Assembly (NCBI RefSeq): GCF_035825295.1
Contig: NZ_JAYMGI010000002.1
Location: 1,838,001 to 1,902,000, forward strand
Direction of reading: 5' to 3'
From: Actinacidiphila sp. DG2A-62
GTDB taxonomy: Bacteria; Actinomycetota; Actinomycetes; Streptomycetales; Streptomycetaceae
Length of the DNA: 64,000 nt
Below, piece by piece: positions 28,954 through 37,437 of the stretch (position 1 is the stretch's first letter; every line of letters begins with the position of its first letter). Under the pieces are notes generated by a model. That model was not told the origin of the DNA and ran no database searches. It worked only from the letters and a program-made list of their open reading frames with translations. Position numbers and translations under genes: made by a program.

Positions 28954-31319
28954 GCGGACGGGCACGGCTGACCGTGTGCGCGGCTCTCGCCACGATGATG
29001 GCCGCCTTCTCGCTGCTGCCGCTGACCGACGGCTCGGGCTGGTACGGCCGGGCGCTGTTCGTGGTGGTGCTGCAGTCCGCGGTGGGCGCGGGCGCGCGGC
29101 GCGTCCCGCTCGCCCGGCCGCTGACGGTGCTGGTGCAGGCGGTGGTCTCGCTGCTGGTGCTGACCGTCATGTTCGCCTCCGACCAGGCGCTGGGCGGACT
29201 GCTGCCGGGGCCCGGGGCGCTGCGGCACCTCGGCCAGGTGCTGCAGGACGGCATGAACGACGTCAGCGACTTCTCCATCCCCGCGCCGGTCACCCCCGGC
29301 ATCCGGCTGCTGCTGGTCGGCGGGGTGCTGGTGGTCGGCCTCGCGGTGGACGCGATCGCCGTCACCTACAACACCTCGGCGCCCGCGGGCCTGCCGCTGC
29401 TGGCCCTGTACTCGGTGGCCGGCGGCCTCTACGACGGCGGCACCGCGTGGCCGTACTTCCTGGTCGCCGCGGCGGGCTATCTGATCCTGCTGCTGGCCGA
29501 GGGCCGGGACCGGCTGTCGCGCTGGGGCCGGGTGTTCGGCGGTCCCGCGGGGCGGCCGGGCGGGGGCGGCGGGGCGTCCGCGCCGGTGCGCACCGGCCGC
29601 CGGATCGGGGTGATGGCGCTGGGCATCGCGCTGGTCGCGCCGGCCGCGCTGCCGTCGCTGGGCAGCGGCCTGCTGGACACCTCGGGATCGGGTTCGGGCT
29701 CCGGCTCCGGCCGGGGCGGCGGCGGGTCGGTGAATCTGGTGGCCGCGCTGCAGGACAACCTCAACCAGCCGGACGACCGCGAGGTGCTGACGTACCGCAC
29801 CGACTCCACCGACGCGTCGGGGATGTACCTGCGGATCGCCGCGCTGGACAAGTTCGACGGCAAGGCGTGGACCCCCTCGGACTTCGACACCGAGGACATC
29901 CCGGCCCGGCTGCCGCAGCCGCAGGGGCAGTCGCCGGACGTGAAGTACACCGTCGTCAGCACCCAGGTGCGCGCCGACCGGGACTACGTCCAGGGGCTGC
30001 TGCCGATGCCGTACCCGGCGCTGAGCGTGCAGACCCCCGGCAACTGGAAGTACCAGCCCGAGGGGCGGATGGTGATCGGCCAGGGCGGCCAGACCACCTC
30101 CGACCTGCGCTACGTGGTGACGAGCGAGCAGATCGCGCCCACCGCCGCGCAGTTGGCCGCCGCGCCGCCGGCCACCGGCCGGATCGCCCGTGAGTACGAG
30201 CAGGTGCCCGGCTCGCTGCCGCCGGTCGTCGCCCAGACGGCGCTGAACGTCACCCGGGACGCGACGAACGACTACCAGCGCGCGGTGGACCTCCAGCGGT
30301 ACTTCACCTCCGGCGAGTTCGTCTACAACACCCAGGCCAAGGCCGGCACCGGGGTCGACGCGATAGCCCGCTTCCTGCAGACGAAGGAGGGCTTCTGCGT
30401 CCACTTCGCCTTCACCATGGCGGCGATGGCCCGCACCCTGCACATCCCGGCCCGGGTGGCGATCGGCTTCACCACCGGCGCGCAGCAGGCGGACGGCACG
30501 ATGTCGGTGGGGCTGAAGGACGCGCACGCCTGGCCGGAGCTGTACTTCGAAGGCATCGGCTGGACCCGTTTCGAGCCGACGCCCTACCGCGGCACGGCGC
30601 CCTCCTACACGCAGGACTCCGTGACCGGCGGCGGCAGCGACACCCCGGACGTCGCGCCGAAGGGCAGCACCGCGACGCCGTCGGCCGCGCCGCAGACCAC
30701 CGACAGCTGCGCCCCGGTCGACCGCGGCGTCGGCGACTGCGGCCAGGCCGCGGCGGCCGGCGGCGGCAGCTCCGGCGGGGGCTTCGGCTCGGCCGGGAAG
30801 ATCGCGCTGTGGGTGCTGCTCGCGCTGCTGGTGCTGGCGATCCCGGCGGGGCCGCCGCTGTGGCGCTCCCGGGTCAGGGCCCGCCGCCTGGGCGGCGGCC
30901 GGGGCCGGGCCGAGGGGCCGACGCTGTCCGCGTGGCGCGAGGTGCTCGACACCGGCTGGGACTACGGCGTGCTGCCGGACGATGCGCAGACGCCGCGGCG
31001 GGCGATGGCCCGGCTGGTGGCCGAGGGACGCCTCACCGGTGAGGCGGCGGCCTCGGCGTCGGCGCTGGCCACGGCGGTGGAGCAGACCCTGTACGCGCCG
31101 CACCCGCGGCCGGTCGCCGGTCTGGCCGCGGAGGTCCACCGGGTGCGCGAGGGGCTGCGCGCGGCGGCGTCGCGGCGGACCCGGCTGCGGGCGGTCTTCC
31201 TGCCGCGCTCGGCCGCGCGGGTGGGCTGGGCGGTGTCGGCGCGGTGGTCCGCGTTCACCGCTCGGGCGTCGGCCCGCGTCCAGCGGGTGACGGCGCGGCT
31301 GCCGCGGACGTCGTCCTGA
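28950..31319 (+). CDS. TgpA-like transglutaminase-domain membrane protein
   Basis: A 789-aa membrane protein with about six N-terminal helices, a large exported region, a transglutaminase-like domain (about residues 450-550) and one further helix (IALWVLLALLVLAIPAGPPLW) before a cytoplasmic DUF4129-type tail. The catalytic Cys is in KEGFCVHFAFTMAAMAR and the His in DAHAWPELYF. The position of the third catalytic residue reads WTRFEPTP (Glu) where TgpA-type enzymes often have Asp. It is the last gene of the MoxR-DUF58-transglutaminase operon. Natural substrate unknown. Confidence 0.93.
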   Translation: MSGRARLTVCAALATMMAAFSLLPLTDGSGWYGRALFVVVLQSAVGAGARRVPLARPLTVLVQAVVSLLVLTVMFASDQALGGLLPGPGALRHLGQVLQDGMNDVSDFSIPAPVTPGIRLLLVGGVLVVGLAVDAIAVTYNTSAPAGLPLLALYSVAGGLYDGGTAWPYFLVAAAGYLILLLAEGRDRLSRWGRVFGGPAGRPGGGGGASAPVRTGRRIGVMALGIALVAPAALPSLGSGLLDTSGSGSGSGSGRGGGGSVNLVAALQDNLNQPDDREVLTYRTDSTDASGMYLRIAALDKFDGKAWTPSDFDTEDIPARLPQPQGQSPDVKYTVVSTQVRADRDYVQGLLPMPYPALSVQTPGNWKYQPEGRMVIGQGGQTTSDLRYVVTSEQIAPTAAQLAAAPPATGRIAREYEQVPGSLPPVVAQTALNVTRDATNDYQRAVDLQRYFTSGEFVYNTQAKAGTGVDAIARFLQTKEGFCVHFAFTMAAMARTLHIPARVAIGFTTGAQQADGTMSVGLKDAHAWPELYFEGIGWTRFEPTPYRGTAPSYTQDSVTGGGSDTPDVAPKGSTATPSAAPQTTDSCAPVDRGVGDCGQAAAAGGGSSGGGFGSAGKIALWVLLALLVLAIPAGPPLWRSRVRARRLGGGRGRAEGPTLSAWREVLDTGWDYGVLPDDAQTPRRAMARLVAEGRLTGEAAASASALATAVEQTLYAPHPRPVAGLAAEVHRVREGLRAAASRRTRLRAVFLPRSAARVGWAVSARWSAFTARASARVQRVTARLPRTSS

Positions 31320-31351
31320 GTCGGGGCGTCCTGGGCTGAGGCGTGCCGGGG

Positions 31352-31416
31352 TGAGGGCCGGTGCGGAGGCCCGGGGCGAGGGCCGGTGCGGAGACTCGGA
31401 GCGAGGGCCGGTGCGG
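31352..31416. repeat. Three direct repeats after the transglutaminase gene
   Basis: gagggccggtgcgg occurs at 31352, 31378 and 31403, spaced 25-26 bp, in the 135-bp gap between the transglutaminase gene and the convergent DeoR-type gene. No hairpin dominates, and no function can be assigned. Confidence 0.7.
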
Positions 31417-31454
31417 GGGTCGGCGCCGGGCCCGGGGCGGCGTGGCGGTCGGCG

Positions 31455-32215
31455 TCAGACGGTTCTGACCGCGGTGCCCGCGGCCTCGATCGCGGCGACC
31501 TCGGCGGCGGGCGCGGCCGCGTCGGTGACCAGGGTGTGCAGCAGCGCGGACGGGCCGACGTGGGCGAAGGCGGTACGGCCGAGCTTCCCGCCGTCGGTGG
31601 CGACCACCGCGCGGCGGGCCGAGGCGATGCTCGCCTTCTTCACGGCGGCGTCGTCGAGGTCGTAGGCGGTCAGGCCGTCGGCGGCGCTCAGGCCGCAGCA
31701 GCCGATGACCGCGGTGTCGAAGCGCAGCGCGGCCAGTGACGCGAGGGTGAGCGGACCGGTCAGCGCGCCCTCGGCGGCGCGCGGCCTGCCGCCGGGCACC
31801 ACCAGTTCGGCCGCGCCGCCCGCCTCGGAGAGCACCTGGACGGCTTGCAGCGACAGCGGCATCACCGTCACCGGGCGGGCGTGCAGCAGCCGGGCCACCT
31901 CCAGGCAGGTGGTGCCGCTGTCGAGGACGACGGTCTCGCCGTCGGCGATCATCGCGCAGACCTCGGCGGCGATCTTCCGCTTGGCCTCGACGGCCTCGTG
32001 GGCGCGCAGCGCGAAGGGCGGTTCCTCCCCCTCAGCAGCAGGGTGCGCGCGCCGCCGCGGACCCGTTCGAGCACTCCCTGCGCGGCGAGCGCGTCCAGGT
32101 CCCGCCGGATCGTCATCTCCGAGGCGCCGGTCAGCTCGGCGAGTTCCTGCACGGTCGCGCCGCCCGCGTCCCTGACCGCCTGGGCGATCAGTCCGTGCCG
32201 GTCTGCGTTGGTCAT
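31455..32215 (-). CDS. DeoR/GlpR-family transcriptional regulator (apparent frameshift)
   Basis: The N-terminal DeoR helix-turn-helix (HGLIAQAVRDAGGATVQELAEL, then ASEMTIRRDLDALAAQGVLERVRGGA in outline) is read from ATG 32215. The sugar-phosphate-sensing domain (KRKIAAEVCAMIADGETVVLDSGTT, then CGLSAADGLTAYDLDDAAVKKA, in outline) is in another frame. The two join if one G is added to the run at 32026-32030. The corrected product is about 253 aa, normal for the family. It is divergent from an MFS transporter, and two inverted repeats with TGTTC half-sites lie between them, so it likely represses both genes. The effector, probably a phosphorylated sugar, is unknown. Confidence 0.85.
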
Positions 32216-32240
32216 ACCGCGATTGAACCGCACTCCGGAG

Positions 32241-32290
32241 CGAACAAGCAACGTGTTCGATCTGGAGGATTTTGAACATCACAGATGTTC
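32241..32290. promoter_or_regulatory. Paired TGTTC inverted repeats between deoR-type gene and MFS gene
   Basis: Two perfect inverted repeats: CGAACA-N7-TGTTCG (32241-32259) and GAACAT-N5-ATGTTC (32274-32290). Their centres are about 32 bp apart, roughly three helical turns. They sit in the 90-bp divergent promoter region, and the second precedes a -10 like TATGGT (32293-32298) that is 7 nt from ATG 32306. This is the expected layout for a DeoR-family operator pair. Confidence 0.72.
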
Positions 32291-32305
32291 GTTATGGTGA
32301 GCCGC

Positions 32306-33625
32306 ATGGAACGGTCGCTCCGGGCCGCCCGCGTGGCGACCTATGTCTACTTCGTCCTCAACGGCACGCTGATGGGCGCGTGGGTGGTGCACATCCCCGC
32401 GGTCGAGACGCGCGTGGGCATCAGCCACGCGGCGCTGGGCGGCCTGCTGGTCTTGCTGGGACTGGGGGCGTTCCTCGGCATGCAGGTGGCCGGACGGCTG
32501 GCCGACCGGCTCGGCACCCGCGCCGTGGTGCCGGCCGCCGGGGTGCTGTGCGGTGCGGCCCTCGTCCTGCCGGGCCTCCCCCGCGACCCGTGGACGCTGG
32601 CCGGCGCCCTGCTGGTCTTCGGCTTCGCCAACGGCAGCCTCGACGTGAGCATGAACGCGCACGCGGTGCACGTGGAGAAGGCGTACCGGCGGCCGGTGAT
32701 GTCCGGCTTCCACGCGACGTTCTCGGTCGGCGGCGTCCTCGCGGCGCTCGTCGCCGCCGCGGCGTCGGGCGCGGGGGTCGGCACGGCGACGACGCTGGGC
32801 GCCCTGGGCTCGGTGGGCGTGCTGGTCGCGCTGGGCGCGGGGCGGTTCCTGCTGCCGGGAGCGGCGGCAGCGACGGGTGCGGAGATCGCGGTGGTCAAGG
32901 AGGTCACGGGGGTCGCGGAGGTCACGGGGGTCGGCGCGGCGGTGCGGGCCGAGGAAGGCGACGGCGAGGGGGACGACCCGCGTACGGGCGCGGGGGCGGT
33001 CGGCGGCGCGCGGGGGCGGATCTGGGTGCTCGCCGTCCTGGCGCTGATGGTCATGCTGTCCGAGGGCGCGGCCAACGACTGGAGTGCGCTGCACCTGAAG
33101 GACGTGCTGGGCGCGCCGGCGAGCACCGCGGCGTTCGCGTACGGCACCTACGCCGCGGCCATGACCGCGGGCCGGCTGCTCGCCGACCGGATTGCGGCCC
33201 GCTTCGGGCCGACCGCGGTGCTGCGCCGGGGCGCGGCGACGGCCGCCGCCGGGATCACGGTCGTCGCCGTGGCGCCGTGGATCTGGGCGGCGTTCGCGGG
33301 CTGGGCGCTGTTCGGGCTGGGGCTGTCCGGCTGCGTCCCGCAGCTGTTCAGCGCGGCCGGCCACGCCGATCCGGCAGCCGCCGGCGCCAACGTCTCCCGC
33401 GTCGCCGGCGTCGGCTACCTCGGCATGCTCGCCGGCCCCGCGGTCATCGGCTGGCTGACGCATGTCGTGGCGCTGAACCACGCGTTCGTGCTGCTGACCG
33501 TGCTGTGCGCCGCGACCGCGGTGTCCGCGGGAGTCCTCCGCGCCGCGCCGCCCGGCGGCACTGAGGACGACGCCGCCGCCGGCGTGGCGGCCCAGGACGA
33601 GCGCCCGCTCGGCGCCGGGCGCTGA
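32306..33625 (+). CDS. MFS transporter (YbjJ-like)
   Basis: Twelve-helix major facilitator of about 439 aa. The family loop GRLADRLGTRAVVPAAG between helices 2 and 3 (about residue 64-80) and its counterpart GRLLADRIAARFGP in the second half are clear, and the central cytoplasmic loop is acidic and Gly-rich. The substrate cannot be read from the sequence. Divergent pairing with a DeoR/GlpR regulator suggests a sugar or sugar derivative. I prefer ATG 32306 (MERSLRAARVATY) over 32285, because TATGGT ends exactly 7 nt before it. Confidence 0.9.
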   Translation: MERSLRAARVATYVYFVLNGTLMGAWVVHIPAVETRVGISHAALGGLLVLLGLGAFLGMQVAGRLADRLGTRAVVPAAGVLCGAALVLPGLPRDPWTLAGALLVFGFANGSLDVSMNAHAVHVEKAYRRPVMSGFHATFSVGGVLAALVAAAASGAGVGTATTLGALGSVGVLVALGAGRFLLPGAAAATGAEIAVVKEVTGVAEVTGVGAAVRAEEGDGEGDDPRTGAGAVGGARGRIWVLAVLALMVMLSEGAANDWSALHLKDVLGAPASTAAFAYGTYAAAMTAGRLLADRIAARFGPTAVLRRGAATAAAGITVVAVAPWIWAAFAGWALFGLGLSGCVPQLFSAAGHADPAAAGANVSRVAGVGYLGMLAGPAVIGWLTHVVALNHAFVLLTVLCAATAVSAGVLRAAPPGGTEDDAAAGVAAQDERPLGAGR

Positions 33626-33675
33626 CCCTTCCGAGGCGCGGGAGTGCGCGCCACCAGCACATCCCCGAGCCGACG

Positions 33676-33921
33676 GGCCGGACACGACAGCGACAGCCCC
33701 CTCGGCCGGTGACGAGTCGCCGCACCACGCCAACTGGTCGCGCAGTTCCCCGCGCCCCCGGAAGGCTTGACCTCCGGCGCCAGGCGAACGCCCCCTGGGC
33801 CGGCGCGACGCTGGACGTGCGTTCCTAGGGGCGCGGGGCTGCGCCGGGGCGCGGGCTGCGCCGGGGCGCGGGCTGCGCCTGATATGCGGCTGACGCCGCG
33901 TGGGCGCGACCAGCCAACCAC
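33676..33921. repeat. Intergenic region with dispersed repeat modules (copy A)
   Basis: The 378-bp gap 33626-34003 has no supportable gene. It contains three modules also found at 40785-40950. (1) gccggacacgacagcgacagccc..ggccggtgacga (33676-33715). (2) ggccggcgcgacgct...ggggcgcgggg (about 33798-33838). (3) tgcggctgacgccgcgtgggcgcgaccagcc (33884-33914), which is present in inverted orientation in the other copy. A triplicated ggctgcgccggggcgcg unit lies at about 33837-33878. These look like a streptomycete dispersed intergenic repeat family; the ends and mechanism are unknown. Confidence 0.65.
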
Positions 33922-34003
33922 CGGCCAGGGGTCCTGGGGGGGCACCTCCCTGCGGAGCTCGGGGGGGGGAGGACCGAGCAACCCCCTCGGGGCGGGGGTG
34001 GCG

Positions 34004-34966
34004 TCAGGAGACGGGCGCCAGGAGGTCGAACTCGCGGAGGCTCTCCGCGGTCTCCACGATCGTGGTCTCCGCCGGGCGCGGCGCGAAGCCCAGCTCGCGC
34101 TTGGCCCGCTCGTTGTGGATGACGAGCGGCGCCGGCTCCTCGCCGGGAGCCTCCGCCGTGGGAACCCGCCGCCCCAGTTCGCCGAGGCGCTCCCGCAGCA
34201 CCCGCGCGACCTCCAGGAACGTCATGGTCGGCCCGTCCGCGAGCGCGAGGTACCGCTTCCCCGCGGCCTGCGGCGTACCCATCGCCGCGATGTGCAGCGC
34301 CGCCACGTCGCGCACGTCGGCGATGCCGAACCGCTGCCGCGGCACCGCGCTCATCGTCCCGTCGAGCATCGCCTTGAAGAACTGCAGCGAGGACCGCGCC
34401 GCCGCGGTGAGCGTCGGCCCGGCGATCCACGTCGGGTTCACGGACACCAGCTCCAGCTCGGGCGCCTCGTCCGCGACGAAGTCCCACGCGGCGCGCTCGG
34501 CCACGGCCTTGGACAGCGGGTAGGGCGCGAGCCCGGGCGTGTCCGGGTCGGTCCAGTCGTCCTCGGTGTAGTCGCGCACCGGCTTCGGCGAGTACCCGAT
34601 CGCCGCGAACGACGAGGTGAGCACCACCCGCCGGGCGCCGGCGCCACGGGCCGCGCGCAGCACCCGCAGCGTCCCGTCCCGCGCCGGGACCACGACCTCC
34701 CGCGGGTCCTGGGCCGTGATCATCGGCGACGCCACGTGGTAGACGTCGCGGATGCCGGCCGCCGCCGCGGCCCAGCCCTCGTCGTCGGTCAGGCTCGCGC
34801 GGACGAACTCGATCCCGGAGTCGTCGGCGCCCGCGCGGCGTACCGCCTCGCGCACCGCGTCCTCGCTCTCGCGGGTCCTGACGGTGGTCCGCACCTCGGT
34901 CCCGCCGTGCAGCAGGTCGGCGATGAGCCGGGTGGCCAGGTAGCCGGAGCCGCCGGTCACCAGCAC
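34004..34966 (-). CDS. NAD-dependent epimerase/dehydratase family protein
   Basis: Extended short-chain dehydrogenase, related to dihydroflavonol reductase-like enzymes. Rossmann start LVTGGSGYLATRLIADLL (GxxGxxA), SSFAAIGYSP with the catalytic Ser nearby, and YPLSKAVAE (YxxxK). NPTWIAGPTL and a C-terminal substrate domain follow. Substrate unknown. The shortest intact frame begins at GTG 34966 (VLVTGGSGY). A promoter-like palindrome and ATG at 35064 lie upstream, out of frame by one base; adding one base in the GC run near 34970-34985 would give a longer N-terminus of Asn/Gly/Val repeats. Position behind a SoxR-like box suggests induction by redox-active compounds. Confidence 0.85.
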   Translation of the reverse strand: MLVTGGSGYLATRLIADLLHGGTEVRTTVRTRESEDAVREAVRRAGADDSGIEFVRASLTDDEGWAAAAAGIRDVYHVASPMITAQDPREVVVPARDGTLRVLRAARGAGARRVVLTSSFAAIGYSPKPVRDYTEDDWTDPDTPGLAPYPLSKAVAERAAWDFVADEAPELELVSVNPTWIAGPTLTAAARSSLQFFKAMLDGTMSAVPRQRFGIADVRDVAALHIAAMGTPQAAGKRYLALADGPTMTFLEVARVLRERLGELGRRVPTAEAPGEEPAPLVIHNERAKRELGFAPRPAETTIVETAESLREFDLLAPVS

Positions 34967-34985
34967 CCGGCCGGCCCCGCCGCCC

Positions 34986-35060
34986 CGCCCGCGCCGTTCG
35001 CGCCATTCGCTCCGTTCACGCTGTTCGTGTCGTTCACGCCGTTCACATCATTCGTGTCGC
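34986..35060. repeat. Degenerate 9-bp tandem array at the epimerase 5' end
   Basis: About eight units of the form ttc-ryg-ycg follow each other (ttcgcgcca, ttcgctccg, ttcacgctg, ttcgtgtcg, ttcacgccg, ttcacatca, ttcgtgtcg). In frame with ATG 35064 on the minus strand they would encode an Asn-Gly/Asp-Val/Ala repeat. It may be an expandable N-terminal tail or a non-coding leader. Confidence 0.7.
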
Positions 35061-35070
35061 TCATGTCCGC

Positions 35071-35101
35071 AGCCAAACAAACCTCAAGCGCTTGAGGTCA
35101 A
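35071..35101 (-). promoter_or_regulatory. SoxR/MerR-like promoter with perfect 18-bp palindrome
   Basis: The palindrome acctcaagcgcttgaggt (35081-35098) is perfect and shares CCTCAAG/CTTGAGG arms with SoxR boxes. On the minus strand it lies between -35 TTGACC (35101-35096) and a -10 like TTGGCT (35076-35071) with a 19-bp spacer, the elongated spacing used by MerR-family activators. Six bases then lead to ATG 35064. In S. coelicolor a SoxR target encodes an epimerase/dehydratase-type protein. No MerR gene is in this window. Confidence 0.68.
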
Positions 35102-35207
35102 GCGACACTGCCGACAGGGCGACACGACCCCCGGAAAGCACATCGGCGCGGGCCCGTGACAGACGGGCGCGCGCCGAACCTCGCGTCGTGGGAAACCGGG
35201 GCGGCCG

Positions 35208-35647
35208 TTACCGGCCCTGCTCGTCGCGGCGGCGCTGCCACCGCTCCTCGATGCGGTCCATGACCTTGCCCCGCTTGGGCTGCTGCTGGCGACGTCCCCC
35301 GCGGACGCGGCCACCGCGGATGCGGGACTGCCGGACCGCCGGTCCGCGCCCGCCGACGGGCACCGGCTCGGCCGCGCGGCTGCCACGGCGCCACGCGGTC
35401 ACCGCGGCGACCGCGCAGGCGAGCATGACCAGGAAGCCCACCACGCTGACCCAGGTCTGCTTCGCGACGATTCCCCCATGAGCAGACCGATGCCGACCAG
35501 GAAACCGGCCCCGGCAAGATACACGCGGCGACGGGTGAACGTGCGCAGCCCGCTGCCCTCGAGCGCCGACGCGAACTTGGGATCTTCGGCGTACAGCGCT
35601 CGCTCCATCTGCTCGAGCATGCGCTGCTCGTGCTCCGAGAGCGGCAC
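35208..35647 (-). CDS. DUF3040 membrane protein (apparent frameshift)
   Basis: Small actinobacterial membrane protein of unknown function. GTG 35647 (AGGAGG six bases upstream) opens the typical start MPLSEHEQRMLEQMERALYA, followed by FTRRRVYLAGAGFLVGIGLLM. The frame then breaks. The second membrane helix (WVSVVGFLVMLACAVAAVTAW) and the Arg-rich tail ending RIEERWQRRRDEQGR are one frame over. Restoring one G in the run at about 35473-35477 gives a continuous protein of about 146 aa. It lies between the epimerase and a methyltransferase gene. Confidence 0.85.
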
Positions 35648-35997
35648 GGAGACCTCCTACTCGTCGGTCGCGCGAGACGACCGGTCCGACCCTTTCAAGG
35701 ATAGGCAGGGAATCGTCCCGGTGAAACCCGCCCCACTGCGCCTGTCCCGACGGGGCTCTCCTTCCCCGTCCGCCTTTACGTCATGCCAGCATACGGTCAG
35801 GAATGCGGCTGCGGGCGGCCTGTGACGGACTCCCCTTCGCGGCGGTGCGCGTGGGTCCTGGCGAGCCGTCCCGCGGGGAGGTCCGCGCGGGCTTTTCGCC
35901 GTCCCGTACCGCCGTTGCGGGTAAAGACCGGGCAATGGCCGGGCAAAGCCGCCGGGGGAAAGGTTTGGAACCGCGCGAGGCCGGCGGAAACCTCCGT
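35648..35997. other. 350-bp intergenic region upstream of DUF3040 gene
   Basis: I see no credible gene here. A possible minus-strand -10 TATCCT (35703-35698) with a weak TTTCAC -35 17 bp away could drive the DUF3040 gene with a leader of about 45 nt. Short imperfect inverted repeats (gtcggtcgcgcgag...ggtccgac, 35664-35690) are present. The methyltransferase gene ends at the right edge. Confidence 0.4.
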
Positions 35998-36768
35998 TCA
36001 GCCCCGCTCGGCCAGCACGTGCAGCTGCGTCGCGACCGAGTGGAACCCGGGCTCGGCCGCGGCCGCCAGCTCCAGCCGCAGCAGCGCCTCCAGCGCGCCC
36101 GGCTCGGTGTCCACCAGCACGCCCGGCACCAGATCGGCGAAGACCCGTACGCCGTGCACCGCGACGGCCCGCAGACCCGCCTCGCCGACCAGCCGGGTCA
36201 GCTCGTCGGCGGTGAAGCGGCGGGGCAGCGAATCCCCCTCGCCCCATCGGCCGTCCGGGTCACCGAGGGCGTGCTGCGCCTCGGCGAAGTGGCCGGCCAG
36301 CGCGCGGGCCAGCACCGCGCCGCCGCGGCCGGCCGCGAGCAGGCTGAGGCTGCCGGCCTCGCGCAGCGCGGCCACCGCGTTGCGCACGCCTTCGGCGGGG
36401 TCGTCCACGTACTCCAGCACGCCGTGGCACAGCACCATGTCGTAGCCGCCGGGCTCGACCACGCCCAGCAGCCCGTGGGCGTCGCCCTGCACGCCCCTGA
36501 CCCGGTCGGTGACGCCGGCCTCGGCGGCGCGGCGCTCCAGCGCGAAGAGCGCGTCCGGGCTGGGGTCCACCACGGTGACGCGGTGGCCCAGCCGGGCGAC
36601 GGGCACGGCGAAGTTGCCGGTGCCGCCGCCGGTGTCCAGCACGTCGAGCCCGGACCGGTCCGCGGTCTTCGCACGGCCTTCGAGCGCCTCGCGCAGCACC
36701 TCCCACACCACGGCGGTACGGAGGCTGGCACGGGGACGGATCGGCTCCACCCCTCCTGGACGGGACAT
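35998..36768 (-). CDS. SAM-dependent class I methyltransferase
   Basis: A 256-aa cytoplasmic methyltransferase of the UbiE/CmoA-like type. Motif I VLDTGGGTGNFAVPVARLG (about residue 43-61) and VTVVDPSPDAL (motif II) are clear; the motif following GYDMVLCHGVLEYVDDP (about 107-123) is also typical. Substrate unknown. ATG 36768 is the chosen start (MSRPGGVEPIRPRASLRT). The next gene upstream, the HEPN-domain gene, ends 161 bp away behind a GC hairpin. Confidence 0.88.
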   Translation of the reverse strand: MSRPGGVEPIRPRASLRTAVVWEVLREALEGRAKTADRSGLDVLDTGGGTGNFAVPVARLGHRVTVVDPSPDALFALERRAAEAGVTDRVRGVQGDAHGLLGVVEPGGYDMVLCHGVLEYVDDPAEGVRNAVAALREAGSLSLLAAGRGGAVLARALAGHFAEAQHALGDPDGRWGEGDSLPRRFTADELTRLVGEAGLRAVAVHGVRVFADLVPGVLVDTEPGALEALLRLELAAAAEPGFHSVATQLHVLAERG

Positions 36769-36871
36769 GGCGGGCGGCTCTCCTCGCGGGCGGGCGGTCA
36801 GCTTCGGGCGGCTCCAACTCTAGGGCCTGACAGGGCCGCCGAAGTCGTACGCCGGGCCAGGGCAGGGCCGG

Positions 36872-36897
36872 GGCCCGGCCATGCCCCGGGCCGGGCC
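36872..36897 (-). terminator. GC hairpin after the HEPN-domain gene
   Basis: ggcccggcc (36872-36880) pairs perfectly with ggccgggcc (36889-36897), within a wider set of repeated ggcc/ccgg blocks. It lies 33 bp beyond the stop of the HEPN-domain gene on the minus strand and likely ends its transcript before the methyltransferase gene. Confidence 0.5.
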
Positions 36898-36929
36898 GCA
36901 CGGCCGCGCACCGCGGCCCCGCGCCGGGG

Positions 36930-37397
36930 TCAGCCCGCCGGGGCCGCGGCCGGGCCGTCCTCCTCGAACGCGGGCCTGAGCAGCAGCATCCGCTCGACCA
37001 GACGCAGGAACATCCCGCAGTCGCGGACCAGGTCGTCGGCGTCGCGTGCGGTCGCCGCGCCGGCGATGCCCGCCTCGGCCCGTGCCCTGCGCTCCGCGCC
37101 GGCCGCGAACAGGGCGCTCCACTCGGCGAGTTCGGGCGCGACCTCGGGCAGCACCTCCCACGCGGTGCGTATCCTGCGGCGGCGCCGCGCGGTCTGCTCG
37201 GGCCGGCCGCGCACCGCCAGCACCGCGGCGGCGGTGCGCAGCGCGGCCAGGTGCGCCGCGGCGTACCGCTCGTGCGGAGCCTGGAGCAGCGCGGCCTCCT
37301 CCAGGCCGACGTGCGCCTGGGTGAGCAGGTCGAGGGCGGCGGGGGTCGCGCCGGCACGGCGCAGTACGGGGTGGATGTCGCCGACCGGAGATGCCAT
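36930..37397 (-). CDS. SAV_6107-type HEPN domain protein
   Basis: A 155-aa all-helical protein resembling the SAV_6107 HEPN family found in Streptomyces (recognised from memory; function unknown). The region PAALDLLTQAHVGLEEAALLQ and AAAHLAALRTAAAVLAVRGRP form the helices, followed by an Arg-rich RRRRRIRTAWEVLPEVAPELAEW stretch in outline. HEPN proteins are often nucleic-acid associated, but the canonical RNase RxxxxH motif is not evident. ATG 37397 follows a GGAGG. It is divergent from a TetR gene with an operator-like repeat between. Confidence 0.8.
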   Translation of the reverse strand: MASPVGDIHPVLRRAGATPAALDLLTQAHVGLEEAALLQAPHERYAAAHLAALRTAAAVLAVRGRPEQTARRRRRIRTAWEVLPEVAPELAEWSALFAAGAERRARAEAGIAGAATARDADDLVRDCGMFLRLVERMLLLRPAFEEDGPAAAPAG

Positions 37398-37437
37398 GAC
37401 GAGCCTCCGTTTCCGTTGCTTTCCCGTTGCCCCCCAT

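Noticed and set aside
33626-34003. Small protein genes in the repeat-rich gap
   Set aside because: Open frames here overlap repeat modules, lack ribosome sites and show no recognisable domain.
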